A stretch of 64,000 nt of DNA from Streptomyces humidus (lineage in GTDB: Bacteria > Actinomycetota > Actinomycetes > Streptomycetales > Streptomycetaceae). The notes beneath the pieces were generated by a model that did not search any database, was not told the origin of the DNA, and saw only the letters and a program-made list of their open reading frames with translations. Of the stretch, positions 1-9,103 are shown in pieces. Both the position numbers and the translations under genes were made by a program. The stretch is taken from contig NZ_BMTL01000023.1 in assembly GCF_014649655.1 (NCBI RefSeq), forward strand, positions 62,001 to 126,000, read 5' to 3'. Each line of letters begins with the position of its first letter. Position 1 is the first letter of the stretch.

Positions 1-461
1 GCGCCGGGCACCTGCCGCCGCTGCTGCGCCACCCCGACGGCCGGACCGACGTCGTGGAGCTGCCCGGCGGAGTGGTCCTCGGAGTGGATCCGCGGGCCCA
101 TTACCCGGTCACGGAGCTGCGGTTGGAGCCGGGCGCGATCCTCGCCCTGTACACGGACGGGCTGGTCGAGCGGCCCGGCCACGACATCGACGAGGGCATC
201 ACGGCGCTGCGCAGGGCGTTCGCCGAGGCGGGCGGACAGGCGGAGCGTGCCCGGACGCGGGCCGACGGCCCCGCGCAGGCCCCGGCCGCCGGCGCGGGCG
301 CTGCCGCCGCCGGGGGCGACGGCACGCCCGGCCGGGCGCTCGGGGCCGTCGCCGACCGGCTCACCGCGCTGGCCCGGCAGACCGCCGACCGGCCGGACGA
401 CATCGCCCTGCTCCTGGCCACCCGGCGCGACGGCCGTAAAGATCACCCATGGCGAGCGTGA
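1..461 (+). CDS. SpoIIE-type PP2C protein phosphatase, C-terminal fragment (5' end outside window)
   Basis: The window opens inside this gene; the frame is open from base 3 to the TGA at 459-461. The visible part begins AGHLPPLL, the glycine-histidine-proline motif of SpoIIE/RsbU PP2C phosphatases, followed by the LYTDGLVERPG motif near residues 45-55 and a final DDIALLLA metal-binding aspartate motif. These enzymes remove phosphate from serine/threonine of anti-anti-sigma or similar partners. An Ala/Gly-rich insertion sits between the last two motifs. A second, complete phosphatase starts 67 bases downstream on the same strand. The upstream sensory part cannot be seen, so the full architecture is unknown. 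Confidence 0.85.
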   Translation, partial: AGHLPPLLRHPDGRTDVVELPGGVVLGVDPRAHYPVTELRLEPGAILALYTDGLVERPGHDIDEGITALRRAFAEAGGQAERARTRADGPAQAPAAGAGAAAAGGDGTPGRALGAVADRLTALARQTADRPDDIALLLATRRDGRKDHPWRA

Positions 462-528
462 GGGACGCGTCCTGTGACCCTGTGTGACGCCTCTCGCCTC
501 ATCCGGCCGGGCAGTGTAGACATGGCAC

Positions 529-3225
529 ATGGTCCGACTCCTGGGGCGCTCGGATGCGCGGCCGGCCCGTCGTCCCCGGGAACCGGGGTCCCGGCGCACG
601 CCGGAGTCCACGCTCGGCGGGCGCAGTCTCGCCGCGCAGGTGTTCGTCCTGCAGGTTGTCGTCGTGCTGTTGCTGGTGGTGGCCGCCGTGGTGGCGCTGC
701 TGCTCCAGGTGCGGCACGACACCGGCCAGGAGGCCCGCAACCGGTCCCTCGCCGTCGCGCAGACGTTCGCCAACTCGCCGGGCATGGTGGCAGCGTTGAA
801 CAGCCCTGATCCGACGGCGATCCTGCAGCCCCGGGCCGAGGCGGCCCGCAAGGCCTCGGACATGGACTTCATCGTCGTCATGAACACCGACGGCATCCGC
901 TACACGCATCCCAGGCCGGACCGCATCGGGAAGAAGTTCGTCGGGACCATCCAGCCGGCGCTGGACGGCGGAGTCGTGGTCGAGGAGGTCGACGGGACGA
1001 TCGGCCGGCTGGTCCAGGCCGTGGTGCCCGTGCGGGGGGCCGGCGGGAAGGTGGTCGGACTGGTCTCGTCCGGCATCACCACGGCGCACGTGGGCGGCAC
1101 CGCGGACCGTCAGCTGCCCCTCCTGCTGGTCAGCGGAGCCGCCGCCCTCGCCCTGGCCACGGCGAGCACCGCCCTGGTCAGCCGCCGGCTGCTGCGCCAG
1201 ACCCACGGCCTCGGGCCGCGCGAGATGACCCGGATGTACGAACACCACGACGCGGTGCTGCACGCCGTGCGCGAGGGCGTGATCATCGTCGGCGGCGAGG
1301 GCGACCTGCTGCTCGCCAACGACGAGGCACAGCGTCTGCTCGACCTGCCCCCGGACGCCGAACGCCGGCAGGTCCTCGATCTGGGGCTGGACCGGGGCAC
1401 CGCGGAGCTGCTGGCCTCGGGGCGGATGGTCACCGACGAGGTGCACCTGGTCGGTGACCGGCTGCTGGCGATCAACCAGCGGCCCACCGATCTGGCGGGC
1501 GGGCCGGCGGGCAGCGTCGCCACCCTGCGTGACTCCACCGAGCTGCGCACCCTGTCGGGCAGGGCGGAGGCTGCTCGCGAGCGCCTCGACATGCTGTACG
1601 CGGCCGGGGTGGGCATCGGGACGAGCCTGGACGTGACCCGTACCGCCGAGGAGCTGACGGAGCTGGCCGTCCCGAGGTTCGCGGACTTCGCGACCGTCGA
1701 CCTCTTCGACGCCGTGCTGGACGGCGAGGAGCCGGAGGCGCGGGGCGCGCTGCGGCGCACGGCGGTCAGCGCGATCCGCAAGGGCGCGCCGTTGTACGCG
1801 GTGGGCGAGCGGATCCGGTTCGTGGAGAGCTCGCCGCAGGCCCGCTGTCTGCGCGAGGCGCGGGCCGTCCTGGAGGCCCGTCTCGCCGGGTCGCCGGGCT
1901 GGCGGGCGCAGGACCTCGAACGCACCGAGCAGGTCGTGGAGTTCGGCATCCACTCGCTGATCACCGTGCCCGTGCGGACCGGGTCCCTGATCCTGGGCGT
2001 GGTCTGTTTCTGGCGCTCGGAGCGGCCCGACCCGTTCGACCCGGACGAGGTGGTCCTCGCGGAGGAGCTGGTGGCGCGGGCCGCGATCTCCATCGACAAC
2101 GCGCGCCGCTTCACCCGTGAGCACGGCATGGCCGTCACCCTGCAACGCAGTCTGCTGCCGCGCACCCTGCCGGAGCAGAACGCCCTGGACATCGCCTACC
2201 GGTACCTGCCTGCGCAGGCGGGCGTGGGCGGCGACTGGTTCGACGTGCTGCCCCTGTCGGGGGCCCGGGTCGCGCTGGTGGTGGGCGACGTCGTGGGCCA
2301 CGGGCTGCACGCGGCGGCGACCATGGGCCGGCTGCGCACCGCGGTCCACAACTTCTCCGCCCTGGATCTGCCACCGGAGGAACTCCTCGGACTGCTGGAC
2401 GAGTTGGTGGCGCGCATCGACCAGGACGAGACGGACGACAGCGCCGGCGCGCCGGTGTCCGGGGCGACCTGTCTGTACGCCGTCTACGACCCGGTGTCCC
2501 GGCGCTGCGCGATCGCCCGGGCCGGCCATCCGCCGCCGGCGCTGGTCCGTCCCGACGGGCGGGTCGAGTACCTCGAGGTGCCCGCCGGGCTCCCGCTGGG
2601 GCTGGGCGGGCTGCCGTTCGAGACGGTGGAGCTGGAACTGGCCGAGGGCAGCCGGCTGGTGCTGTACACCGACGGGCTGGTCGAGGACCGGGAACGGGAC
2701 ATCGACACCGGTCTGGAGCTGTTGCGCACCGCCCTGGAGCGGGGCGCCGGAGGTTCGCCGGAACAGATCTGCCAGGGCGTCCTGGACGGCCTGCTGCCGC
2801 CCCGCCCGAACGACGACATCGCGCTGATCGTCGCGCACACCCGGGCGCTGGGCGCGGGCCAGGTCGCCGAGTGGGAGGTGCCGATGGACCCGGCGGCCGT
2901 CGGGGAGGTGCGGGCCGCGGTGGTCCGGCAGCTGGCGCGCTGGGACCTGGAGGAACTGTCGTTCACGACGGAGCTGATCCTGAGCGAGCTGGTGACCAAC
3001 GCGATCCGGTACGGCAGCGCGCCGGTGGGCGTGCGGCTGCTGCGCGACCGCACCCTGATCTGCGAGGTCTCCGACGGCAGCAGCACCTCGCCGCACCTGC
3101 GGTACGCGGCGATGACCGACGAGGGCGGGCGCGGGCTGTTCCTCGTGGCGCAGCTCACCGACCGCTGGGGCACCCGCTACACGCCCATGGGCAAGGTGAT
3201 CTGGGCCGAACAGCCCCTGCCGTGA
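529..3225 (+). CDS. Membrane sensor: Cache-like, PAS, GAF, SpoIIE PP2C phosphatase and HATPase domains
   Basis: An 898-residue regulator. Hydrophobic segments at about 38-60 and 196-217 bracket an extracellular domain with the THPRPDRIGKKF motif typical of CitA/DcuS-like Cache sensors. A PAS region (about 240-345) and a GAF domain (about 355-530) follow. The PP2C domain (about 545-775) has GGDWFDV near 567, GDVVGHG near 586, AGHPPP and LYTDGLVED. The C-terminus (about 780-898) is an RsbW-like HATPase with an N-box ELVTNAIRYG near 820 and a G-box GRGLFLV near 868. One chain could thus both dephosphorylate an anti-anti-sigma factor and act as switch kinase; that role is inferred. GTG start at 529; an in-frame start further upstream is not supported. 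Confidence 0.88.
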   Translation: MVRLLGRSDARPARRPREPGSRRTPESTLGGRSLAAQVFVLQVVVVLLLVVAAVVALLLQVRHDTGQEARNRSLAVAQTFANSPGMVAALNSPDPTAILQPRAEAARKASDMDFIVVMNTDGIRYTHPRPDRIGKKFVGTIQPALDGGVVVEEVDGTIGRLVQAVVPVRGAGGKVVGLVSSGITTAHVGGTADRQLPLLLVSGAAALALATASTALVSRRLLRQTHGLGPREMTRMYEHHDAVLHAVREGVIIVGGEGDLLLANDEAQRLLDLPPDAERRQVLDLGLDRGTAELLASGRMVTDEVHLVGDRLLAINQRPTDLAGGPAGSVATLRDSTELRTLSGRAEAARERLDMLYAAGVGIGTSLDVTRTAEELTELAVPRFADFATVDLFDAVLDGEEPEARGALRRTAVSAIRKGAPLYAVGERIRFVESSPQARCLREARAVLEARLAGSPGWRAQDLERTEQVVEFGIHSLITVPVRTGSLILGVVCFWRSERPDPFDPDEVVLAEELVARAAISIDNARRFTREHGMAVTLQRSLLPRTLPEQNALDIAYRYLPAQAGVGGDWFDVLPLSGARVALVVGDVVGHGLHAAATMGRLRTAVHNFSALDLPPEELLGLLDELVARIDQDETDDSAGAPVSGATCLYAVYDPVSRRCAIARAGHPPPALVRPDGRVEYLEVPAGLPLGLGGLPFETVELELAEGSRLVLYTDGLVEDRERDIDTGLELLRTALERGAGGSPEQICQGVLDGLLPPRPNDDIALIVAHTRALGAGQVAEWEVPMDPAAVGEVRAAVVRQLARWDLEELSFTTELILSELVTNAIRYGSAPVGVRLLRDRTLICEVSDGSSTSPHLRYAAMTDEGGRGLFLVAQLTDRWGTRYTPMGKVIWAEQPLP

Positions 3226-3294
3226 GGGCCGCCGGCCGGCGCCGCCGCTCATAAATGATGGTTATGAGTCCATAGACCGGACCCGCGTACCGAG

Positions 3295-3316
3295 TTAGGC
3301 ATGCCTTAATTTAGGC
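3295..3316 (+). promoter_or_regulatory. Iron-box-like operator (DmdR/IdeR type) upstream of ferredoxin reductase gene
   Basis: TTAGGCATGCCTTAA at 3295-3309 is a near-perfect inverted repeat (one extra T in the right arm), followed by TTAATTTAGGC, so three TTAGGC-like half-sites overlap. This matches the TTAGGnnnnnCCTAA style of actinobacterial DtxR-family iron boxes. It lies 42 bases upstream of the ATG at 3359 in an unusually AT-rich stretch. Iron control of the downstream gene is inferred. Confidence 0.6.
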
Positions 3317-3358
3317 TTCCCCCGAGTCGATCCATCGTCACTCGAAGGGAACCTGATC

Positions 3359-4723
3359 ATGCCCCGCCCCCTGCGGGTAGCCATTGTCGGAGCCGGCCCC
3401 GCCGGGATCTACGCCGCCGACGCGCTGCTCAAGTCCGATGTGGCCGCCGACCCGGGTGTCTCCGTCGACCTCTTCGAGCGCATGCCGGCCCCGTTCGGCC
3501 TGATCCGCTACGGCGTCGCCCCGGACCACCCGCGCATCAAGGGCATCATCACGGCCCTGCACCAGGTCCTCGACAAGCCGCAGATCCGCCTCTTCGGCAA
3601 CGTCGAGTACCCGACCGACATCAGCCTGGACGACCTGCGCGCCTTCTACGACGCGGTGATCTTCTCGACCGGCGCGACCGCCGACCGCGAGATGTCGGTC
3701 CCCGGCATCGACCTCGACGGCTCCTACGGCGCCGCGGACTTCGTCTCCTGGTACGACGGTCACCCCGACGTGCCGCGCACCTGGCCGCTGGAGGCCGAGA
3801 AGGTGGCGGTCCTGGGCGTCGGCAACGTCGCCCTCGACGTCGCCCGGATCCTGGCCAAGACGGCGGACGAGCTGCTGCCGACGGAGATCCCGGGGAACGT
3901 CCACGAGGGCCTGAAGGCCAACAGGGCGCGGGAGATCCACGTCTTCGGCCGGCGCGGCCCCGCGCAGGCGAAGTTCTCCCCGATGGAGCTGCGGGAGCTG
4001 GACCACTCCCCCACCATCGAGGTCATCGTCGACCCCGAGGACATCGACTACGACGAGGGCTCGATCGCGACCCGGCGCGGCAACAAGCAGGCCGACATGG
4101 TCGCCAAGACGCTGGAGAACTGGGCGATCCGCGACGTGGGCGAGCGCCCGCACAAGCTGTTCCTGCACTTCTTCGAGTCGCCGGCCGAGATCCTCGGCGC
4201 GGACGGCAAGGTCGTCGGACTGCGCACCGAGCGCACCGCCCTCGACGGCACCGGCAACGTCAAGGGCACCGGCGAGTTCAAGGAGTGGAACGTCACCGCG
4301 GTCTACCGGGCGGTCGGCTACCTCTCCGACAGGCTCCCGAAGCTGCCCTGGGACCTCGACTCGGGCACCGTCCCGGACGAGGGCGGCCGCGTCATCGAGG
4401 AGTCCGGCGCGCACCTGCAGTCCACGTACGTCACGGGCTGGATCCGGCGCGGTCCGATCGGTCTGATCGGCCACACCAAGGGCGACGCCAACGAGACGGT
4501 GTCGAACCTGCTGGCCGACCACGCGGGCGGCCGTCTGCACACGCCCGTCTCGCCCGAGCCCGAGGCCGTGGACGCGTTCCTCGCCGAGCGCGAGGTCCGC
4601 TTCACCACCTGGGAGGGCTGGTACCGGCTGGACGCCGCCGAGAAGGCGCTGGGCGAGCCGCAGGGCCGTGAGCGCGTGAAGATCGTCGAGCGTGAGGACA
4701 TGCTGCGGGAGAGCGGCGCGTAA
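3359..4723 (+). CDS. fprA: FAD-dependent ferredoxin/adrenodoxin-type NADP+ reductase (FprA family)
   Basis: A 454-residue flavoprotein that passes electrons between NADPH and ferredoxin. The N-terminal VAIVGAGPAGIYAA is the FAD dinucleotide-binding loop (residues about 7-20), followed by PFGLIRYGVAPDHPRIK, a signature of adrenodoxin reductase and mycobacterial FprA. The NADP-binding loop VLGVGNVALDVARIL lies near 150-165, and the C-terminal GWIRRGPIGLIGHTKGDANETV is diagnostic (read near 360-380). Length matches FprA (about 455). AAGGGAAC precedes the ATG. The iron-box-like repeat just upstream suggests induction when iron is scarce, fitting a role in supplying electrons to iron-sulfur or P450 systems. 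Confidence 0.9.
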   Translation: MPRPLRVAIVGAGPAGIYAADALLKSDVAADPGVSVDLFERMPAPFGLIRYGVAPDHPRIKGIITALHQVLDKPQIRLFGNVEYPTDISLDDLRAFYDAVIFSTGATADREMSVPGIDLDGSYGAADFVSWYDGHPDVPRTWPLEAEKVAVLGVGNVALDVARILAKTADELLPTEIPGNVHEGLKANRAREIHVFGRRGPAQAKFSPMELRELDHSPTIEVIVDPEDIDYDEGSIATRRGNKQADMVAKTLENWAIRDVGERPHKLFLHFFESPAEILGADGKVVGLRTERTALDGTGNVKGTGEFKEWNVTAVYRAVGYLSDRLPKLPWDLDSGTVPDEGGRVIEESGAHLQSTYVTGWIRRGPIGLIGHTKGDANETVSNLLADHAGGRLHTPVSPEPEAVDAFLAEREVRFTTWEGWYRLDAAEKALGEPQGRERVKIVEREDMLRESGA

Positions 4724-4730
4724 GCGTCGC

Positions 4731-4771
4731 CCGGGGGGCTCGGAGCGGACGTTCGCCGAGCCTGCCCCCGG
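4731..4771. terminator. Hairpin between convergent fprA and kinase genes
   Basis: CCGGGGGGCTCGG (4731-4743) pairs with CCGAGCC-TG-CCCCCGG (4756-4771) around a 12-base loop, with a two-base bulge. It lies between the stop of the reductase and the stop of the oppositely oriented kinase gene, and so can serve both. There is no T-tract, as is usual in high-GC actinomycetes. Confidence 0.6.
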
Positions 4772-4777
4772 CCGTCC

Positions 4778-6436
4778 TCAGCCGTCGTCGCGCGGGTGGG
4801 TCTCGATCACCCGGCCGTGGACGTCGGCCCGCAGGTACGCGCTGCCGTAGTCGTCCGACAGGTAGACGCTCATCGACGGGTCGGTCCCGAAGACCTCGGA
4901 GGCCGGGTTGACCAGCAGATAGCGGCTCGTCGGCTTCGGCACGCCGAGGGTGCGGCCGGCCCGGGCGAGCAGCGCGGGCACGGCGTCCCAGTCGTAGAGG
5001 CGCAGGTCGACGGGGACCGTGCCGGTCATGACGACGCCGCCCGGCCCGTCCTTCGCGGCCACGTCGCCGCCCCGGTACATGTAACGGTCGTAGAGCTTGG
5101 GACGGCCGTGGACCGGGGCTTCGGCGATGGCGTACTCCTCGTACACCGCGAGGCTGGTGACCTTCGACCCGCCCATGGCCGCGGTCAGTTTCGCGACGGT
5201 GCGTGCGACGCCGTCCCCGTCGAGCAGGTCGGCCTTCCGGGCGGTGGCCCCGCCGGTGGAGGGACGGCCCGTCTGCCGGGCATCGGGCGCGGTGGAGGCG
5301 CTCGAGGACACGGCGACGCCCGGCGCGGACGAGGCGCCGCCGCCGTCGCCCGTGTCCCTGAGGAGGTGCGGGAGCAGCGTCCACCCCAGGACACCCGCCA
5401 GGGCGGCGGCGCCGAAGGCCCCGGCGAGAACCGAGACGCGCGCCCGGTGCGCCCGCCGCGTGGGAGCGGTGTGCGCCACCGCGGGCGTGGCGCCCCCGAC
5501 GGGCGGGGCGAGCGGGTACGACGTCGGGGCGGCCGGCGGGCCGAGGGGGTAGGACGTCGGGGCGGCGGGCCGCAGCGGCGACGACGGCGAGGGCGTCTGT
5601 CCGGCCGCGATCGCGAGCATCCGGTCGACCTCCGCCGCGTCGGGGCGGGCCTGCGGATCCCGGACGAGCAGCGCGCCGAGGACGGGGGTCAGCGGCCCGG
5701 CCCTGCGGGGCGCGGGCACGTCCTCGCCGAGCACGGCCGCCAGGGTGGCCAGGGTGCTGCCTCTGCGCAGCGGATGGTCGCCCTCCACGGCGACGTAGAG
5801 CATCATGGCCAGCGACCAGAGGTCGGCGGCCGGCCCGCCCGCCTTGCCGCCGACCCGTTCCGGCGCCATGAAGTCGGGAGAGCCGATGACCGCGCCGGTC
5901 GCGGTGAGGCCCGCGGACTCCCGGACGGCGGCGATGCCGAAGTCGGTGAGCACGGGCCGCCCGTCGGGCCGCAGCAGGACGTTGGCGGGCTTCACGTCCC
6001 GGTGCTCGATGCCGACGGCGTGCGCGGCGCGCAGCGCGGCCAGCACCTCGCGCCCCAGGCGGGCGGCCTCGGCCGGGGGCATCGGTCCCTGCCGGAGCCG
6101 GTCCTGGAGGGAGCCCCCCTCGACCAGCTCCATCACGATCCACGGGTAGGCGTGCTCACCGCCGTCGACGATGTGGTGGATGGTGACCACATTGGGGTGG
6201 TGGACGCGCGCCAGCGCGCGGGCCTCGCGCAGGACGCGCTCGCGCAGCGTGCGCGCGCCCTCGGGGTCGTACTCGGCCAGGTCCGGATCGGACGGTCGGA
6301 CCTCCTTCACGGCCACGTCCCGGTGCAGGGCCAGATCGTGCGCGCGCCACACCACGCCCATGCCGCCGCCCCCGAGCCGCTCGACCAGCTCGAAGCGTCC
6401 GTCGACGACGCGTCTGTGGGGTTCCCCTGTGCTCAT
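4778..6436 (-). CDS. Membrane Ser/Thr protein kinase (Hanks/PknB type)
   Basis: A 552-residue kinase. The glycine loop LGGGGMGVVW (21-30), catalytic lysine in VAVKEV (K44), HRDVKPAN (D147), DFG (165-167) and APE (191-193) are all present, so it should be active. A Pro/Ala-rich linker (280-330) leads to one transmembrane segment (about 334-356) and a 190-residue outer domain with no PASTA repeat that I can see. The ATG has no Shine-Dalgarno site; TAAGCT sits six bases upstream on the coding strand, as in leaderless actinomycete promoters. It may work with the PP2C phosphatases nearby, but the SpoIIE type normally acts on other partners. Confidence 0.9.
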   Translation of the reverse strand: MSTGEPHRRVVDGRFELVERLGGGGMGVVWRAHDLALHRDVAVKEVRPSDPDLAEYDPEGARTLRERVLREARALARVHHPNVVTIHHIVDGGEHAYPWIVMELVEGGSLQDRLRQGPMPPAEAARLGREVLAALRAAHAVGIEHRDVKPANVLLRPDGRPVLTDFGIAAVRESAGLTATGAVIGSPDFMAPERVGGKAGGPAADLWSLAMMLYVAVEGDHPLRRGSTLATLAAVLGEDVPAPRRAGPLTPVLGALLVRDPQARPDAAEVDRMLAIAAGQTPSPSSPLRPAAPTSYPLGPPAAPTSYPLAPPVGGATPAVAHTAPTRRAHRARVSVLAGAFGAAALAGVLGWTLLPHLLRDTGDGGGASSAPGVAVSSSASTAPDARQTGRPSTGGATARKADLLDGDGVARTVAKLTAAMGGSKVTSLAVYEEYAIAEAPVHGRPKLYDRYMYRGGDVAAKDGPGGVVMTGTVPVDLRLYDWDAVPALLARAGRTLGVPKPTSRYLLVNPASEVFGTDPSMSVYLSDDYGSAYLRADVHGRVIETHPRDDG

Positions 6437-6442
6437 GGGGGG

Positions 6443-6448
6443 AGCTTA
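6443..6448 (-). promoter_or_regulatory. Probable leaderless promoter -10 of the kinase gene
   Basis: On the coding (minus) strand TAAGCT is separated from the ATG at 6436 by only six bases (CCCCCC). A TANNNT box 6-7 bases before a start codon, with no ribosome-binding site, is the pattern of leaderless transcripts. Confidence 0.45.
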
Positions 6449-6637
6449 GGGGCAACGGCCGACAGTCGGTGCGCCCGCCCGTGGGGGCGACGCGCGAATG
6501 GTCCGCGGGGCGACGGGCATGCTGTGAACGAGGTCACTTCCGGCGAGTCGTTCCGAACCGCACCGGAACCGTCCCGGGCCCGCATTCCCTTCACCCTCGC
6601 TCCTCGCTCCTCGCCCTCCCCACGAAGGACATGTGCT

Positions 6638-7312
6638 TTGACTCTCCTGCACCCTGACGCCCCGTCGTCCCGCCGCCCGGGCCGCTGCTGGACGATCCGC
6701 GTGGTCGGGCACCGGGACCGTACGGCATCGGTCACCTGCTCCTCGCCGTGCGCGATGCCGCCGCGTTCCCGGGATCTCGCGGCCCTGCGCCGCTTCGCGG
6801 AGGCCCACGCGGCCGCGCACGCCAGAGCGGCGGCGGTGCACCACGACGCCGCCTGCTGGTGCCGCCGTCAGCAGTGCGCGCTGCACGAGGGCACCCGGGT
6901 CGCCTGCGCGGGCACGGTCGTCCTCGTCCTGCGGCACGATCCGGCGGTCGGCCAGGTGTGGACCCTCACGGAGGTCTGCTCCGCGTGCGCCTCGTTGCTG
7001 CCGCACGCGCGGGTGCTCAGCCGGGCGGCCCCGCCGCCGCCGCGCGTCTCCGGGAGGGAGCCGGAGGCCCGTCCGGTCAGGGGTCCTGGCCAGGCCGCGG
7101 GCCCGTACGACGGGACGGGTGCGAACCGGGAGGCCGCCGACGACGGTCCGGCGTCGTCCGGACCGTCGGCCCCGACCGTGGGTTCGCCGCGTATGGTGCC
7201 CGGCGGGTTCAGTGCGCCCTCGTCGGGCACGGGACCGGAACGGGCCGGCGGCCGGAGGGGTGGGCCGGGCGGCCGGCGCGGGCGCAGGGAGACGGAGGGC
7301 GGCGGGGTGTGA
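6638..7312 (+). CDS. Conserved cysteine-containing hypothetical protein, probable TTG start
   Basis: About 224 residues. The first 130 look conserved: a region with CWCRRQQCALH, then TVVLVLRHDPAVGQVWTLTEVC and CSACASLLPHARVL, giving CxC and CxxC-type cysteine pairs that could bind metal. The last 90 residues are Gly/Pro/Arg-rich and look disordered. The chosen TTG start at 6638 has GAAGGA 8-13 bases upstream; no ATG or GTG in frame is better placed. I do not recognise a function. Confidence 0.55.
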   Translation: MTLLHPDAPSSRRPGRCWTIRVVGHRDRTASVTCSSPCAMPPRSRDLAALRRFAEAHAAAHARAAAVHHDAACWCRRQQCALHEGTRVACAGTVVLVLRHDPAVGQVWTLTEVCSACASLLPHARVLSRAAPPPPRVSGREPEARPVRGPGQAAGPYDGTGANREAADDGPASSGPSAPTVGSPRMVPGGFSAPSSGTGPERAGGRRGGPGGRRGRRETEGGGV

Positions 7313-7784
7313 GGCGGCGGGGCGCCACCCGGCCGTCGGCTGCCCGACAGGGCTGTTCCCGGGCCTACGGGCTTCGTTCCGGGCCGGTGGCGGATGCGCC
7401 GCCCGGGCGGCGAGCGCTTCAGGCTCGCGCGCGCCCGCGCCTGCCGTCGTGCGCGCCCGCGCGCGACCTGCTCCGACGGGCGCGCGGACAGGGCTCGCCC
7501 CTACGCGGATGGTGGGCGGGCCCTGTCCACGGGACCCGATTCTGCGGTCCCGGGAGCCGACGGGCCCATGGGTGCGGGGCCGTCGGCCGTGGTGCGCGGC
7601 GCACACCCCGTGCGAGCGCCCCGCACCCGGCACGCGGTCGCCGGGATCCGCATGCGTGACGCGTCTCGCGCAGGGGAAGGCGCTCCCCCGACCGGGGCGG
7701 CGCGGACGCCCGCGCCGCCGGCCCCCGACCGCTTGATCGCGCACCCCCCGCGGCGAGCGATACTGGCCTTCGCACCTCGCCGCC
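7313..7784. other. Intergenic region, no supported gene
   Basis: About 470 very GC-rich bases. Several frames are open on both strands, but none shows a recognisable protein, a good start or the strong third-position bias of its neighbours. A GATACT box at about 7758 could be a -10 for the following gene. Confidence 0.5.
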
Positions 7785-9008
7785 ATGTCGTCGATCGCCC
7801 TCATGAATGGAGTCACGCACATCTCCGCGACCGTTCCGCCCACCGCTCCGTCCACGGTGTGGCAGTCCCGTGGCCGCCACACCGGCCCGACCGCGCCCGA
7901 CGTCCTGCGCAAGAACCTCCGGGCACGCAAGGACGCCGGGGTCCTTCAGGACTTCGGGGAGTTGACCGACGTCGGCACCCCCGAGGGTGAGCTGGCCTTC
8001 GAAGCCCGGTGGCTGGTGGACGAGGACGTGACCGTCCGCGCGCGCCTCGCCCTCGCCGAGTGGTCGGGCCGTGGCCAGGAGTGGACGCTGACGGCGGAGG
8101 CGGAGCGCCCGTGGGACCTGCGCTGGCCGTCGCCCGCCGCCATGTTCTGGCCGTGGGAGGCGGACGTCCTGTGGGGGCACGAGACCGTCACCGGCGAGCG
8201 CTTCCTCGACGTCAACCCGCTGCCCGCGGACGACAAGGAGCTGCGGCGCACGCTGCGCAACGCCCTGCGGGACACCTGGACGGTGCATCTCGTCGTCCAC
8301 GAGGCCATGACACCCGACGAACGGGGCCGGCGCTCGCTGGTCCCCCTGCTCCCGCCCGGTCTGCAGCACCGGGTCGTGGAGCACAGGGCGGCCCCGCACC
8401 AACTGCGTACCCTGAACTGGGCCCTCAAGGAGTCCGGGGTGGAGGTGCCGCGCGGCGGAGCTCTGGTGCTGCCCGGCGCGCCGGCCCCGGCCGGCTACGA
8501 CGCCGCCGACTTCTCGGTGCGCACCGTGTTCCTGGACGGCACGCACCCCACCGAACTGCTGGACGCCGTCCAGCGCTTCGCCGCGCTGCCCCGGCCGCTG
8601 CCGGAGGGCGCCGACGCGGCGCTCACGACGCTGCGGGAGCAGTGGCAGCTGCTGACCCTGGAGGAGGAGCTCGCTCGTGAACGCGGGCTGGTGGCGATGT
8701 ACAAGGATGCGCTGGAGGCGATGACGCAGTCCCGGGACCTGTACCGGGAGGCGGCCGAGCACGCCCACGAGGCGCTGGCCGCGTACCGCGAGATGGCCGC
8801 CGAGGCCGGGGAACCTCGTCCGGCGCCCGCCCGGCGCGCGGGCTCGCCCTTCCAGCAGCTGGGCCGCACCCTGGAACGCCTCAAGGAGTCGACCAAGGGC
8901 ATGCGCCCGGTGCCGACGGCGTCCGCAGCCGCTCCCGTGAAGCCGGCCGAGCCGGGCGGCGCCGCCCCCGACGGCGAGGACGGCGGCCCGGAGACGAGCA
9001 CCCGGTAG
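7785..9008 (+). CDS. Conserved hypothetical protein with C-terminal coiled coil
   Basis: A 407-residue soluble protein without signal peptide. The main part (about 40-280) is a mixed domain rich in Trp and acidic residues (for example MFWPWEADVLWGHE near 120); residues about 285-330 (REQWQLLTLEEELARERG and following) form a predicted coiled coil, and the tail is Pro/Ala-rich. Start uncertain: ATG at 7785, or ATG at 7803 (MNGVTHIS); neither has a strong ribosome-binding site. It reads as a Streptomyces conserved protein of unknown role and stands alone. Confidence 0.65.
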   Translation: MSSIALMNGVTHISATVPPTAPSTVWQSRGRHTGPTAPDVLRKNLRARKDAGVLQDFGELTDVGTPEGELAFEARWLVDEDVTVRARLALAEWSGRGQEWTLTAEAERPWDLRWPSPAAMFWPWEADVLWGHETVTGERFLDVNPLPADDKELRRTLRNALRDTWTVHLVVHEAMTPDERGRRSLVPLLPPGLQHRVVEHRAAPHQLRTLNWALKESGVEVPRGGALVLPGAPAPAGYDAADFSVRTVFLDGTHPTELLDAVQRFAALPRPLPEGADAALTTLREQWQLLTLEEELARERGLVAMYKDALEAMTQSRDLYREAAEHAHEALAAYREMAAEAGEPRPAPARRAGSPFQQLGRTLERLKESTKGMRPVPTASAAAPVKPAEPGGAAPDGEDGGPETSTR

Positions 9009-9103
9009 AAGCCGCGGGCGTCCCGGGCGAATCGCCGGTCGGATCAACAGGCCGCCCGGCACCGGCCGTTCCACGGGGCGCCGTCCCGTACGGAGTCGGA
9101 GCG

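Noticed and set aside
499..3252. A 917-codon open frame on the minus strand opposite the Cache-PAS-GAF-PP2C gene
   Set aside because: The plus strand has clear domains and bias; the antisense frame is Arg/His/Gln-rich without family motifs and is a product of high GC.
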